From JAWXCF01 sp034440515 (GTDB taxonomy: Bacteria; Bacteroidota; Bacteroidia; CAILMK01), in the NCBI GenBank assembly GCA_034440515.1, contig JAWXCF010000062.1, positions 1-48,000 on the forward strand: DNA of 48,000 bases, written 5' to 3'. Below are positions 8,690-17,822 of the stretch, in pieces; position 1 is the first letter of the stretch; every line of letters begins with the position of its first letter. The translations under genes and the position numbers were made by a program. A model generated the notes under the pieces. It did not search any database. It worked only from the letters and a program-made list of their open reading frames with translations, and had not been told where the DNA came from.

Positions 8690-9960
8690 TAATTAGACTT
8701 AGTAATGCATAGATTCACCTCAAGTATTCGTGTACCATCTATGTTTAGTACGGTTAGTTTATATGGATCTATATCTATAACATCATTCTGGATTGGTACA
8801 TTGCGATTGTAAGCCAGTATTAATCCTCCTAGTGTTTCATAGTCTCCCTCTGGTAGGTTTAAGTTATATTTATCATTTAGATAGTTAACCTCTAGCCTAG
8901 CACTCAACATCCACTCAGTATTAGATATTTGCACCTCTGTCAGGTCTTCGCTATCGTGCTCGTCCTCTATTTCTCCAGTTATTTGCTCTATAATATCTTC
9001 TACAGACACCAGCCCACTTGTGCTGCCAAATTCATTTACTACAACTGCTATACTGCGCCTACGGGCAATTAATGCATTCATTAAATCACCAGCAGGCATA
9101 GACTCTGTTGCAATGGTAATTGGCATTACTATTTTATCTATGGTACTTGGGTGATTGTATAAATCGACTAAGTGAATGTAGCCAATTACATTATCAATCT
9201 TTTCCCTATATACCAACAGCTTACTATGCCCAGACTTAATAAGTAGTTCTGTAGCGTGTTCAATATCGTCAGTGACTTCTATTGCTACTATATCCGTTCT
9301 AGGGATCATACACTCACGCACCTTTAACTCACTAAACTGAATGGCATTCTTAAATATCTGCTTATCTACCTCTACTTGTGTATCTTCTACCTTAGCGTCT
9401 GTTTCATTTACATAGTGAAACAAGTCACGCTTAGTAAACTGTGGAGTTTCGTCATTTGTATGAGATTTAAAAAACAATTTCAACAACAAATTACTTAGCC
9501 ACTCTACTATTAGGCTTAGTGGAAATAAAATGTAATAAACCAATAAAAATGGTATGGCAAATACGTGTAAAAGTGTATTTGGTACAGCCCTAAAAAAAGC
9601 CTTTGGTAAAAATTCACCTAAGAACAATAGTACTAGGGAGCCCAATACAGTCTGAACGATGATGACCAAAGTGGGACTATTCTGCTCGTTTATGTTAAAA
9701 TTCGTCTGAAGTCCAAGGTCAATAAAGTCAGAAAAATATATGGAGAATAAAACAATGAATATATTTAATCCAATTAAGGTAGTTGTGTAAAACTTACTAG
9801 GATGCTTAACAAAGAACGACACAATCCTGTCGCTAATATTACCTTTCTTATTACCTAGTTCAATCCTTAATTTATTACTGGTTAAGTAGGCAATTTCAAT
9901 CCCAGAAAAAAATGCTGTAAACAGTAGTGTGCCAACAATGTATAGGGGGTAATATTCCAT
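8689..9960 (-). CDS. CNNM/CBS/CorC-HlyC domain membrane protein (GldE-like)
   Basis: A 423-residue integral membrane protein. The N-terminal CNNM (DUF21) region has about four hydrophobic segments up to residue 165 and begins with FFSGIEIAYLTSN. A CBS pair follows, starting near VRECMIPRTDIVAI, with the second repeat around RRRSIAVVVNEFGSTSGLVSVEDIIEQITGEI. A CorC-HlyC domain forms the C-terminus. Family members act in Mg2+/Co2+ transport. In gliding Bacteroidota the GldE subfamily has this architecture and size, but gldD is not next to it, so GldE identity is uncertain. It overlaps the RsmI-like gene by one base. Confidence 0.87.
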   Translation of the reverse strand: MEYYPLYIVGTLLFTAFFSGIEIAYLTSNKLRIELGNKKGNISDRIVSFFVKHPSKFYTTTLIGLNIFIVLFSIYFSDFIDLGLQTNFNINEQNSPTLVIIVQTVLGSLVLLFLGEFLPKAFFRAVPNTLLHVFAIPFLLVYYILFPLSLIVEWLSNLLLKLFFKSHTNDETPQFTKRDLFHYVNETDAKVEDTQVEVDKQIFKNAIQFSELKVRECMIPRTDIVAIEVTDDIEHATELLIKSGHSKLLVYREKIDNVIGYIHLVDLYNHPSTIDKIVMPITIATESMPAGDLMNALIARRRSIAVVVNEFGSTSGLVSVEDIIEQITGEIEDEHDSEDLTEVQISNTEWMLSARLEVNYLNDKYNLNLPEGDYETLGGLILAYNRNVPIQNDVIDIDPYKLTVLNIDGTRILEVNLCITKSN

Positions 9961-10019
9961 TTATTACAATGCTGACAAAAATATACTTATTATTCTTAAC
10001 AAAATATTAACTTGTAGTT

Positions 10020-10973
10020 TCACAATGGTATGTTAGAATAAGCTTGCAAAATCTCAGATAATTTAAGGATTCCATTTGCGTGTTCTTCATCTTCTTGCTT
10101 TTGATAGCTACTATATAAATTTCCGCATAATCTCAACATCAGGTCAATATGACTACAGGCTTGATAATAATAAGGTTTAACGGGATAATGAAAAGTATTT
10201 AAAAATGCATCAATTCCTGCTTTAGAGTAGGTTATTCCCCGCTGAAATGCATTGATGTAAAACAATATCTCCCCTGGGCCATCAAAACGTATTATTGGCA
10301 CCTCACTATACTCTTTCAACTCTCTAAATGTAAAATTCTCTTTATATGCTAATTGCAAATACAAAGGCGTATTTACTCCAAATATGGGCATAGATAGTCG
10401 CTGTGCGATAATAATATACAATAAAGAAAGACTAAGGTCATTACCACGATGTGTATCTAATACTTTATTTATAAACAAATTATCTGGTGTTTCTTGGTCA
10501 TTTATGTTGTTGTGAAAGTTATGCCTATCAAATATCACATTGTTTAAAATTCTAACCTTATCTAATGGGGCTAACATATTGTTCAATTCTAACCACGTAT
10601 CAAGCTTTAACTTATTGATTAAGATAAGCAACTGCTCCTTTTTTAATTCAGGATATCGATACTTACAAACAAGGTACCAGCCCTCAAATAAATCTAAGCC
10701 ACCCGTTTCTGCCCACACTACAATATCCGATATTAAAGTGTTTGCCTGTAATTTCTCTATTATTAAGTGAATTCTAGCCTGTTGTGATGGGTCTTTTTCA
10801 TTTAAAAACGATTCCTCTAAAATAGGTTGAATATCTTCTCCAAAACCTATTAGTTTGTTAGACACCAATGTCTTTACTTCCTTATCAGGATCTTCTAGTA
10901 ATGCTATCAGGGCAAGTATCTCTGCTTCATCTATCTTTCTACCACTTGTACTTGGGTTCAGGTCAGGCTCCAT
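10020..10973 (-). CDS. SirB1-family protein (transglutaminase-like core), HEAT-like N-terminus
   Basis: A 317-residue cytosolic protein. Residues 15-85 look like short HEAT-like helical repeats (LIALLEDPDKEVKTLVSNKL). The middle carries the SirB1/Transglut_core2 signature: NLFINKVLDTHRGNDLSLSLLYIIIAQRL followed by PIFGVNTP. A helical, TPR-like tail follows. The biochemical function of SirB1 proteins is not known; the catalytic Cys of true transglutaminases is not visible in this region. It sits between topA and the GldE-like gene on the same strand, 59 bases before the latter. Confidence 0.8.
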   Translation of the reverse strand: MEPDLNPSTSGRKIDEAEILALIALLEDPDKEVKTLVSNKLIGFGEDIQPILEESFLNEKDPSQQARIHLIIEKLQANTLISDIVVWAETGGLDLFEGWYLVCKYRYPELKKEQLLILINKLKLDTWLELNNMLAPLDKVRILNNVIFDRHNFHNNINDQETPDNLFINKVLDTHRGNDLSLSLLYIIIAQRLSMPIFGVNTPLYLQLAYKENFTFRELKEYSEVPIIRFDGPGEILFYINAFQRGITYSKAGIDAFLNTFHYPVKPYYYQACSHIDLMLRLCGNLYSSYQKQEDEEHANGILKLSEILQAYSNIPL

Positions 10974-11026
10974 TCATTCACACATTTTAAGTTCTACTAT
11001 TATTAGTTAGCTGTGTTATGTTCAAC

Positions 11027-13474
11027 TTATTTCTTCTTTTTTACCGTAGTAGCTTTTTTAGCAACAGGTTTTTTATCTGTAGTAGCTTTTTTCGCTGTTG
11101 GTTTTTTTACTGCTGGCTTTTTTTCAGCTGCTGCTTTGCTAGTCGGCTTTCTTTTATTTACAGGTGGGTTGGCTATTTGTTGTTTTACCAACTCAATAGC
11201 TTCATCTTGACTTAAATTTTTAGCCTCTACAGTTTTCGGAATTTTATAATTTCCCTTATCATAACTGATGTATGGGCCAAACCTTCCGTTTAATACATTC
11301 AGCACTTTGCCATCATACTCAAAAGTATGTATTTGTTTTGCTGCTTTAGCTTCTTTTCCTGTTACTATTATTTCTATACTTCTTTCTAAGCTTATGGTGT
11401 ATGGATCCTCTGTTTTGGGTAAACTATAGAATTCTTTAGCGTGCATTACATACGGACCAAATCTACCTATACTCACCACAATTGCTTGTTGATCATACTC
11501 CCCTACCTCCCTAGGTAGTTTAAATAGAGTCATAGCCTCGTCCATAGTTATGGTTTCTATCAGCATCCCATCTCTAAGTTTGGCATACTTTGGCTTTTCT
11601 TCTTCATCTAGATTACCTATTTGAATCATAGGTCCATATCTTCCAACTTTAGCAAATACAGGCTTCCCTGTGGTTGGGTCTTCTCCAAGCAATCTTTCCC
11701 CTTTTACCCGTTCACTAGTTTCTAGTGTAGTCTCTATATTTTTATGAAATGGATGATAGAAATTTTCTAACATAGACTGCCATTCCATTTTTCCTTTGGC
11801 TATTTGATCAAATTCCTTCTCTACAGTTGCAGTAAAGTTGTAATCTAGAATATCCTCAAAATGTTCTTTCAAAAAATCATTTACAATGATGCCAATGTTG
11901 GTAGGGAATAACTTATTTCGCTCTTTACCAAAGTGTTCTGTTTCTACGCTTTTAGTTATTTCGTCATTCATCATAAAGAAATGCGTAACTTTTCGCTCGT
12001 AGCCATCGTGATCTGTCTTATTTACATAACCCCTTTTTTGAACTGTGGTTATGGTTGGTGCATAGGTACTTGGCCTTCCTATTCCCAGTTCCTCTAGTTT
12101 CTTTACCAGACTGGCCTCAGCATACCTAGCTGGGGGTCTATTATATTTTTCAGTAGATCGTAATTCTATTGGGTCTAAGTCTTGACCAACAGCCAATGGG
12201 GGTAACATACCTTTTATGTCTTCATCGTCCTCATCGTCTTTCCCCTCTAGGTAAACCTTTAGGAATCCATCAAACTTAAGGATCTCGCCTGTTGCAACTA
12301 ATTGCTTATCGGGCTTAGTACTTATACTTATTTTTACGTTGGTCTTTTCTAGTATTGCATTAGACATTTGGCTGGCTATAGAACGCTTCCAAATTAATTC
12401 ATATAATCTACGTTGGCTGTCATCTGCCCCTGTACTATGTACATTTATGTAGGTTGGTCTGATTGCCTCGTGCGCCTCTTGTGCAGATTCATTTTTGGTG
12501 GTAAATCTTCTGGTATGGCTATATTTCTCACCATATTGACTTTTCACCTCATTGGCAATATCTACAATGGCTGTTTCACTTAGATTAACACTGTCTGTAC
12601 GCATATAGGTTATGTGTCCAGCCTCGTACAATTTTTGCGCTAGCATCATAGTTCGGGTCACACTCATCCCCAGTTTACGTGAAGCCTCTTGTTGTAATGT
12701 ACTGGTAGTGAATGGTGCTCCAGGCGATTTCTGCCCTGGTTTAACTTCAATATCCGTAATTTTATAACTTGCTACTTTGCATTCATTTAGAAATTGCTCA
12801 GCACCAATTTCATTGGTGATTCTTTCTGGCAACTCTGCCTCAAGAATAGCATTAGCTTTTTGCCCATTGTTTTCTACTGGGTGAAACTTAGCCGAAAGCT
12901 TAAAATTACTAGAATAAATATGATTTATAACCTCTCTTTCCCTATCTACTACTACCCTTACGGCAACACTTTGCACACGACCAGCACTTAGCGATCTTTG
13001 TACTTTACGCCACAATACTGGTGACAATTCAAACCCTACCAATCTATCTAAGATTCTACGAGCTTGCTGTGCATTTACTAGATTTTCGTCTATACGTCTA
13101 GGGTTAGCTATTGCTTTAAGTATGGCAGGTTTTGTAATCTCGTGGAATACAATCCGTTTAATCTTATCTTTATCTAGGTTTAACTCGTCTAGCAGGTGCC
13201 AACTTATAGCTTCACCCTCACGGTCCTCATCTGTTGCTAGCCATATTTGCTCAGCCTCTTTAGACAGCTTTCGGAGCTCTGCTACTAACTTCTTCTTATC
13301 TTCTGGCACTACATACTTAGGTGCGAATCTGTTGTTTACATCTACAGCCTTATCGTCTGATGCCAAATCCCTAATATGTCCGAAACAACTACGTACTATA
13401 TAGTCGTCTCCTAAGAATTTCTCTATCGTTTTGGCCTTTGCAGGTGATTCGACTATTACAAGATTTTTTATCAT
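11027..13474 (-). CDS. topA: DNA topoisomerase I with Lys/Ala-rich tail
   Basis: A type IA topoisomerase that relaxes negative supercoils. It has 815 residues. The TOPRIM domain is at the N-terminus with the acidic triad in TDEDREGE (81-87). The active-site tyrosine is Y290 in ITYMRTDS. Three C-terminal repeats follow, with GRFGPY/GRYGPM-type motifs at about residues 640-760; they lack obvious four-cysteine zinc ribbons. The final 45 or so residues are a low-complexity Lys/Ala/Thr tail (PAVKKPTAKKATTDKKP and similar), likely a DNA-binding extension. The ATG at 13474 directly precedes the conserved KNLVIVESPAKAKTI. Identification is certain; the role of the tail is inferred. Confidence 0.98.
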   Translation of the reverse strand: MIKNLVIVESPAKAKTIEKFLGDDYIVRSCFGHIRDLASDDKAVDVNNRFAPKYVVPEDKKKLVAELRKLSKEAEQIWLATDEDREGEAISWHLLDELNLDKDKIKRIVFHEITKPAILKAIANPRRIDENLVNAQQARRILDRLVGFELSPVLWRKVQRSLSAGRVQSVAVRVVVDREREVINHIYSSNFKLSAKFHPVENNGQKANAILEAELPERITNEIGAEQFLNECKVASYKITDIEVKPGQKSPGAPFTTSTLQQEASRKLGMSVTRTMMLAQKLYEAGHITYMRTDSVNLSETAIVDIANEVKSQYGEKYSHTRRFTTKNESAQEAHEAIRPTYINVHSTGADDSQRRLYELIWKRSIASQMSNAILEKTNVKISISTKPDKQLVATGEILKFDGFLKVYLEGKDDEDDEDIKGMLPPLAVGQDLDPIELRSTEKYNRPPARYAEASLVKKLEELGIGRPSTYAPTITTVQKRGYVNKTDHDGYERKVTHFFMMNDEITKSVETEHFGKERNKLFPTNIGIIVNDFLKEHFEDILDYNFTATVEKEFDQIAKGKMEWQSMLENFYHPFHKNIETTLETSERVKGERLLGEDPTTGKPVFAKVGRYGPMIQIGNLDEEEKPKYAKLRDGMLIETITMDEAMTLFKLPREVGEYDQQAIVVSIGRFGPYVMHAKEFYSLPKTEDPYTISLERSIEIIVTGKEAKAAKQIHTFEYDGKVLNVLNGRFGPYISYDKGNYKIPKTVEAKNLSQDEAIELVKQQIANPPVNKRKPTSKAAAEKKPAVKKPTAKKATTDKKPVAKKATTVKKKK

Positions 13475-13570
13475 TCTATATTTTAATCCAACATCTATGC
13501 CTTCTATTCTTTAGCACAAAGTCACTTGGTGCTTTTGGCAATATTACACAGAGTTTATAACTCTATAAGC

Positions 13571-15658
13571 TTATAATTTGTTAACTATTAATTTCTGCTG
13601 ATAAACATTGTCAGCATTTTGAACGCTAATTTGGTATATACCACTGCTATAAATACCCAAATCTTCTAATAGAATATTTTTAGTAGCTAGATTACTTTGT
13701 ACTATCTGCGTCAATATTTTTCCACTAATGTCATATACAGTTATAGTTGCATTACCTACCAATTGATTTACAAACTGAACAGTTATGCTATTAGTTGCAG
13801 GGTTAGGATATAAGTTAAATTGATTAGAGAAGTTGACCTTATTTACGCCTACTAATGCATCATTAATATTGATATTATCTATATATATGTTATTTCCACC
13901 ACGACGTTTATATTCAAATCTTAAAATAAGATTCTTTAAAGATTTATATGCTTTTAAATCAATCGTTTCTAGTTTCCAATCTTCATCTGAAGCTGGTACA
14001 AATTCATTCGTTTCTGCTGGCTTATTATTAGCCAATATTTTAGCAGATCTAAAGGCCAAAGTTGAAAACGATGCTCTGCAATCTGTTGATATGAATACTC
14101 TGAGTTCGTCTGTATTAGTAGTAAGTTTTTGTCTAAATGCTACTCTAAACCTTAATTGTGGTGCTGATACAGTTGTCAAGTCAATTGCTGGTAGCTCGAA
14201 AGCATAATTCCCATTCAAGCTTGGGTTAGAGAATTGCTTGAAACTGAAGCTTGTATTACTTTGGTAGCCAACAGTTGTGGTTGCAAATTTTAAACCATCC
14301 ACGTCAGCTTCGTTTCTGATATTTACCAAATCTGCGGGATTTTCAAAAGTCTGAAGATATGGTGATTTTACATCTGACACATTCGTGAAAATGTTAACAA
14401 AATCAGTTTTAGTAGTACTATCAGTTCCTGCTGGGTTGGTAATAGTCAATTTAACATTGTGTTTACCCGGTGTTGTAAATTTCACAGTTGGGTTTTTTAA
14501 TGTACTTGTTGCAGGGCTTCCATTTTCAAAAGTCCATTTCCAGGCTGTTGCACCGGTATTATAGCTAGCATCTGTAAATGTTAAATTGTTATCAACACAA
14601 ATAGAAGTAATTGGTGCATAAAAGTCTGCTTTTGGTTTACAGTATACGATTGCTGTGCCAGGATTAAAGTTAGTTCCTGTTGCAACCAAATTATTAGTAC
14701 TCCATAGGTTTTTGCGTTTGGCAGTATTTAGTAATACGTTAAGCATTCTTTCTTTCTGTCCCTCTGAAAACATTCTAGAGCAAAAACTATAGTCCATATA
14801 GTTTTCTACTTGGTCAACTACATCTGGTACGTCTTTATTACAAGTATTATTGCTAGTTGGGCAACCAGAACTTGGTGCTGCAACTGGTGGCGTATCGCAA
14901 ATTAAATCTCCCGTTGTTGTGCAAGAATTGTTGTTGCAATTATTACCAATGGCTGTTTCAAATGTGTGAAACAATCCTAAATAATGCCCAACCTCGTGGG
15001 TAAGTGTCTTATTTCCTTTGGTAACTTGATTTGATAAAATAACTACGCCGTCAGTAGAATTATTGTTATCAAATGGAAATTGAGCATAGCCTAATACTAT
15101 ACCTTGACCTCCACTATTTTCAATGCTATTAACTACCCATACATTAAAATACTTAGTTGGATCCCACTGTATCAACGCCTTTACATTATCTCTAGCATTT
15201 TCTGTTAATAAACTATAAGTTCTAGTTACGCCATCAGTACAATTCCCTTTTGGGTCTTTAGTAGCTAGTCTAAACACTAAGTTCATATCAGCAATATTAG
15301 GTTTAAATATTGCTCTGACATTTGCTGTATCAGCATTCAACTTTTGAAAATTCTCATTCAAAGTAAGTAATTGACTTTCAATTACCGACCTGCTAATATT
15401 TTCGGGACCATAAGTATGAATTATATGAAAAACTACTGGAATAATTCGAGTAATAGTATCGTCAGATTTTCTCCTAACTGATCTATTCATATCATTAAAT
15501 TCATTGAATTGCTGCATTAGCTCTGGGCTCTGCATTAGTTTTTTAATAAAAACATCATCGCTAATGCACTGCGCATTCGAGGCCTGCGTGCCAATTACAG
15601 CACAAAAGATTACCAAGCCAATAAGCTTAAAGAAATTCAATTTAGAAAAAAGAGTCAC
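13571..15658 (-). CDS. Secreted M43 (pappalysin-like) metalloprotease with PKD domain and T9SS sorting domain
   Basis: A 695-residue exported protease. Signal peptide: residues 1-29 (SNA-Q). The catalytic domain reaches to about 330, with the extended zinc motif HEVGHYLGLFH at 221-231 and the Met-turn region YMDYSFCSRMF typical of M43. A PKD domain follows at about 345-430 (LTFTDAS, AWKWTFENG, PGKHNVKLTITN). A jelly-roll domain of MAM-like type follows at about 435-610. The C-terminal 80 residues are a T9SS type A sorting domain (NLYPNPATNSITV ... GIYQISV), so it is exported through T9SS and surface-anchored or released. The start codon is GTG at 15658; no ATG or TTG lies in frame before it. 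Monocistronic, between tRNA-Leu and topA. Confidence 0.95.
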   Translation of the reverse strand: MTLFSKLNFFKLIGLVIFCAVIGTQASNAQCISDDVFIKKLMQSPELMQQFNEFNDMNRSVRRKSDDTITRIIPVVFHIIHTYGPENISRSVIESQLLTLNENFQKLNADTANVRAIFKPNIADMNLVFRLATKDPKGNCTDGVTRTYSLLTENARDNVKALIQWDPTKYFNVWVVNSIENSGGQGIVLGYAQFPFDNNNSTDGVVILSNQVTKGNKTLTHEVGHYLGLFHTFETAIGNNCNNNSCTTTGDLICDTPPVAAPSSGCPTSNNTCNKDVPDVVDQVENYMDYSFCSRMFSEGQKERMLNVLLNTAKRKNLWSTNNLVATGTNFNPGTAIVYCKPKADFYAPITSICVDNNLTFTDASYNTGATAWKWTFENGSPATSTLKNPTVKFTTPGKHNVKLTITNPAGTDSTTKTDFVNIFTNVSDVKSPYLQTFENPADLVNIRNEADVDGLKFATTTVGYQSNTSFSFKQFSNPSLNGNYAFELPAIDLTTVSAPQLRFRVAFRQKLTTNTDELRVFISTDCRASFSTLAFRSAKILANNKPAETNEFVPASDEDWKLETIDLKAYKSLKNLILRFEYKRRGGNNIYIDNININDALVGVNKVNFSNQFNLYPNPATNSITVQFVNQLVGNATITVYDISGKILTQIVQSNLATKNILLEDLGIYSSGIYQISVQNADNVYQQKLIVNKL

Positions 15659-15808
15659 GATATCTATTGTTAAATATAAAACAACTACGAAAAATTTACT
15701 GCAAAGGTTACCTGACAGCTCACCTAATTATAAAATATAAGTAGTAGTTTAACAAAACTAATTAATTTGGATGAAAGTAAGATATACTTGCTTCCAATTT
15801 ACATATTG

Positions 15809-15890
15809 TACCCGGGACGAGATTCGAACTCGCATACCCGAAGGCACCACCCCCTCAAGATGGCGTGTCTACCAATTTCACCACCCGGGT
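15809..15890 (-). tRNA. tRNA-Leu, anticodon GAG
   Basis: The 82-base sequence folds as a class II tRNA. The acceptor ACCCGGG pairs with CCCGGGT, with A as discriminator. The D-arm contains TGGTAGACAC. The anticodon stem CCATC/GGTGG holds the loop TTGAGGG, giving GAG, which reads CUC and CUU leucine codons. A long variable arm follows, then the T-arm GCGAG-TTCGAAT-CTCGT. CCA is not encoded and must be added after transcription. It lies downstream of the thiolase gene on the same strand, with no sign of an integrated element at its 3' end. Confidence 0.96.
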
Positions 15891-15960
15891 AGAGTGATTA
15901 TTCTATTTCTTACTAATGTACTAGTAACTTATATTACTAAACCTATTATATCTAGCTTTT

Positions 15961-17169
15961 TTAGACCTTTTCATAAACAACAGCTAGACCTTGACCTACA
16001 CCTATACACATAGTAGCTAGACCATACTTTATGTTACTATTTCTTTGCATTTCGTGCATCATTGTGGTAGTTATTCTGGCGCCACTACAACCTAGTGGAT
16101 GGCCAATGGCAATGCTTCCCCCATTTACGTTTACAATATCTGGGTTTAGTCCTAATTCTTGAATACAGGCTAGGCTTTGCGCAGCAAATGCTTCATTTAA
16201 TTCAATTATATGTAAATCATTAACAGTTAAACCTGCTCGTTTTAATGCTTTCTGACTAGCTGGTACAGGACCTATTCCCATTACAGAAGGGTCAACCCCT
16301 GCAGCACCCATACTTACTACCCTAGCCATTGGCTTCAAGCTATATCTCTTAATTGCAACTTCATTAGCCAATATCACACCAGCCGCACCATCATTTAGAC
16401 CTGCCGCATTTCCAGCTGTAACAGTACCGTTCTTCTTAAATGCAGTTCTTAGCCCAGCTAATATTTCAATAGATCCCAATCTTGGTTGCTCGTCTGTAGT
16501 TATTTGGATTGTATCACCTTTCTTACCAGCTGCTACATTTAAAGGTACTATTTCATCTTGCCAAATGTCTTTAAGTTTGGCTTGGTCGTACTTAAGTTGA
16601 GAATTATGAGCAAAAGCATCTTGATGCTCTCTAGTTAACTTATATCTATCTGCAACATTCTCCGCAGTTTCTCCCATACTGTATGGGTAGTACATATCTG
16701 CTAATTTAGGATTTGTAAAGCGCCAACCCAACGAAGTATCAAACATATTTATGCTTTTATCGTAAGCTGATTCAGCTTTAGCCAAAACAAATGGTGCCCT
16801 ACTCATACTTTCACTACCACCTGCTATATATATATCGCCTTGACCTAATTGCAAGGCTCTAGTAGCATCAACTATAGCCTGCATACCACTGGCACACAGC
16901 CTATTTACAGTGACTCCTGCTACTGTAGTTGGTAAGCCTGCTAGTAACGCAGCCATACGAGCCACGTCCCTATTATCTTCACCAGCTTGGTTAGCTGCTC
17001 CCCATACTACATCTTCTATTTCATCTACAGGAACTTTAGGATTTCTACTTATCAGTTCTTTAATTACAGTTGCGGCCATATCGTCTGGGCGAAGACTTGA
17101 TAATTGTCCCGCAAATTTCCCTATGGGCGTGCGTATAGCATCTATGATAAAAACATCTTGTGTTTGCAT
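15961..17169 (-). CDS. Thiolase, 3-oxoadipyl-CoA/acetyl-CoA acetyltransferase type (PcaF/PaaJ-like)
   Basis: A 402-residue degradative thiolase that cleaves a 3-ketoacyl-CoA with CoA. The nucleophile is C92 (NRLCASG), the catalytic histidine H357 (GHPLGCSGA) and the second cysteine C388 (CIGVGQG). The segments IRTPIGKFAGQLSSLRPDD, NQAGEDNRDVARMA and MFDTSLGWRFTNP match 3-oxoadipyl-CoA thiolases more closely than biosynthetic acetoacetyl-CoA thiolases. No other beta-ketoadipate or phenylacetate genes are present, so a general acetyl-CoA acetyltransferase remains possible. The gene stands alone, divergent from the DUF4293 operon, with a TAnnTTTG element and an inverted repeat directly upstream. 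Confidence 0.9.
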   Translation of the reverse strand: MQTQDVFIIDAIRTPIGKFAGQLSSLRPDDMAATVIKELISRNPKVPVDEIEDVVWGAANQAGEDNRDVARMAALLAGLPTTVAGVTVNRLCASGMQAIVDATRALQLGQGDIYIAGGSESMSRAPFVLAKAESAYDKSINMFDTSLGWRFTNPKLADMYYPYSMGETAENVADRYKLTREHQDAFAHNSQLKYDQAKLKDIWQDEIVPLNVAAGKKGDTIQITTDEQPRLGSIEILAGLRTAFKKNGTVTAGNAAGLNDGAAGVILANEVAIKRYSLKPMARVVSMGAAGVDPSVMGIGPVPASQKALKRAGLTVNDLHIIELNEAFAAQSLACIQELGLNPDIVNVNGGSIAIGHPLGCSGARITTTMMHEMQRNSNIKYGLATMCIGVGQGLAVVYEKV

Positions 17170-17193
17170 ACTATTAGTCGTGTAATTACCTTA

Positions 17194-17217
17194 CAAAGTT
17201 AAGTTGAACATCAACTT
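17194..17217 (-). promoter_or_regulatory. Thiolase promoter element and adjacent palindrome (possible operator)
   Basis: On the minus strand TAACTTTG (17201-17194) fits TAnnTTTG, 25 bases before the thiolase ATG. It abuts the perfect inverted repeat AAGTTGA-ACA-TCAACTT (17201-17217), which would cover the promoter spacer. This is the layout expected for a dimeric repressor site. A 7-bp repeat can arise by chance, so the operator call is tentative. Confidence 0.35.
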
Positions 17218-17330
17218 TGAATATGGGTTTAAATAAGCATAAACAACAATAGGCCGTAATATATTCAATCTATAGGATGTTATCTGTTAATTTGTAGTCT
17301 AATTTTTATTCATCACTAAGTTTTAAATAA

Positions 17331-17816
17331 ATGATTCAAAGAATTCAAACCCTATTTCTTCTAATTGCCCTAGTTGCATCAGCTTTTTTTATTGATGCAG
17401 ACTTATGGACAGGTACTTTTACTGGTGCAGACGGTGTTACAACAGTCAATCTAACAACTAAATCTGTAAGTGTAAATTCAGCTAAAAGTGGTGGCGAAGT
17501 GACAGATAGTTTGATAGATTTCCTGCTCTACTTTAATGTGTTGGCACTTATTATTATTTTAATTTCTGCATTTATGTTCAAGCAACGCTTACGCCAAGTT
17601 GGAGTTGTGGTTTTAGCTGCTATTTTAGAACTTATTATAGCTGGCCTATCTGGTTATTTAATATTCAAATACAGAGGAAACTATGTAGGAAGCTTGGCTG
17701 AAAGTTGGGGGTGGGGAATATTGTTCCCATTGGCAAGTTTCGTTGCATTAATTTTGGCAACACGCTTTATTATGAAAGACCATAACAAGGTTAGAAACAT
17801 CAATAGATTTAGATAG
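17331..17816 (+). CDS. DUF4293 integral membrane protein
   Basis: A 161-residue protein with the typical Bacteroidota DUF4293 start MIQRIQTLFLLIALVASAF. Four hydrophobic segments can be seen (about 5-22, 65-82, 91-112 and 126-145), with a short polar loop after the first and a basic tail. Function unknown. It is the first gene of a tight plus-strand run: the TraB/GumN gene begins 6 bases after its stop, then purK and purE follow. Confidence 0.85.
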   Translation: MIQRIQTLFLLIALVASAFFIDADLWTGTFTGADGVTTVNLTTKSVSVNSAKSGGEVTDSLIDFLLYFNVLALIIILISAFMFKQRLRQVGVVVLAAILELIIAGLSGYLIFKYRGNYVGSLAESWGWGILFPLASFVALILATRFIMKDHNKVRNINRFR

Positions 17817-17822
17817 CAGACT

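Noticed and set aside
8689..9960. Naming the CNNM/CBS gene gldE outright
   Set aside because: Architecture fits, but gldD and the usual neighbours are absent and the family has other paralogues of the same size.
11013..11215. Plus-strand frames rich in Phe/Leu/Ala opposite the 3' end of topA
   Set aside because: They are the antisense of the Lys/Ala repeat tail of topA; the hydrophobic look is a by-product.
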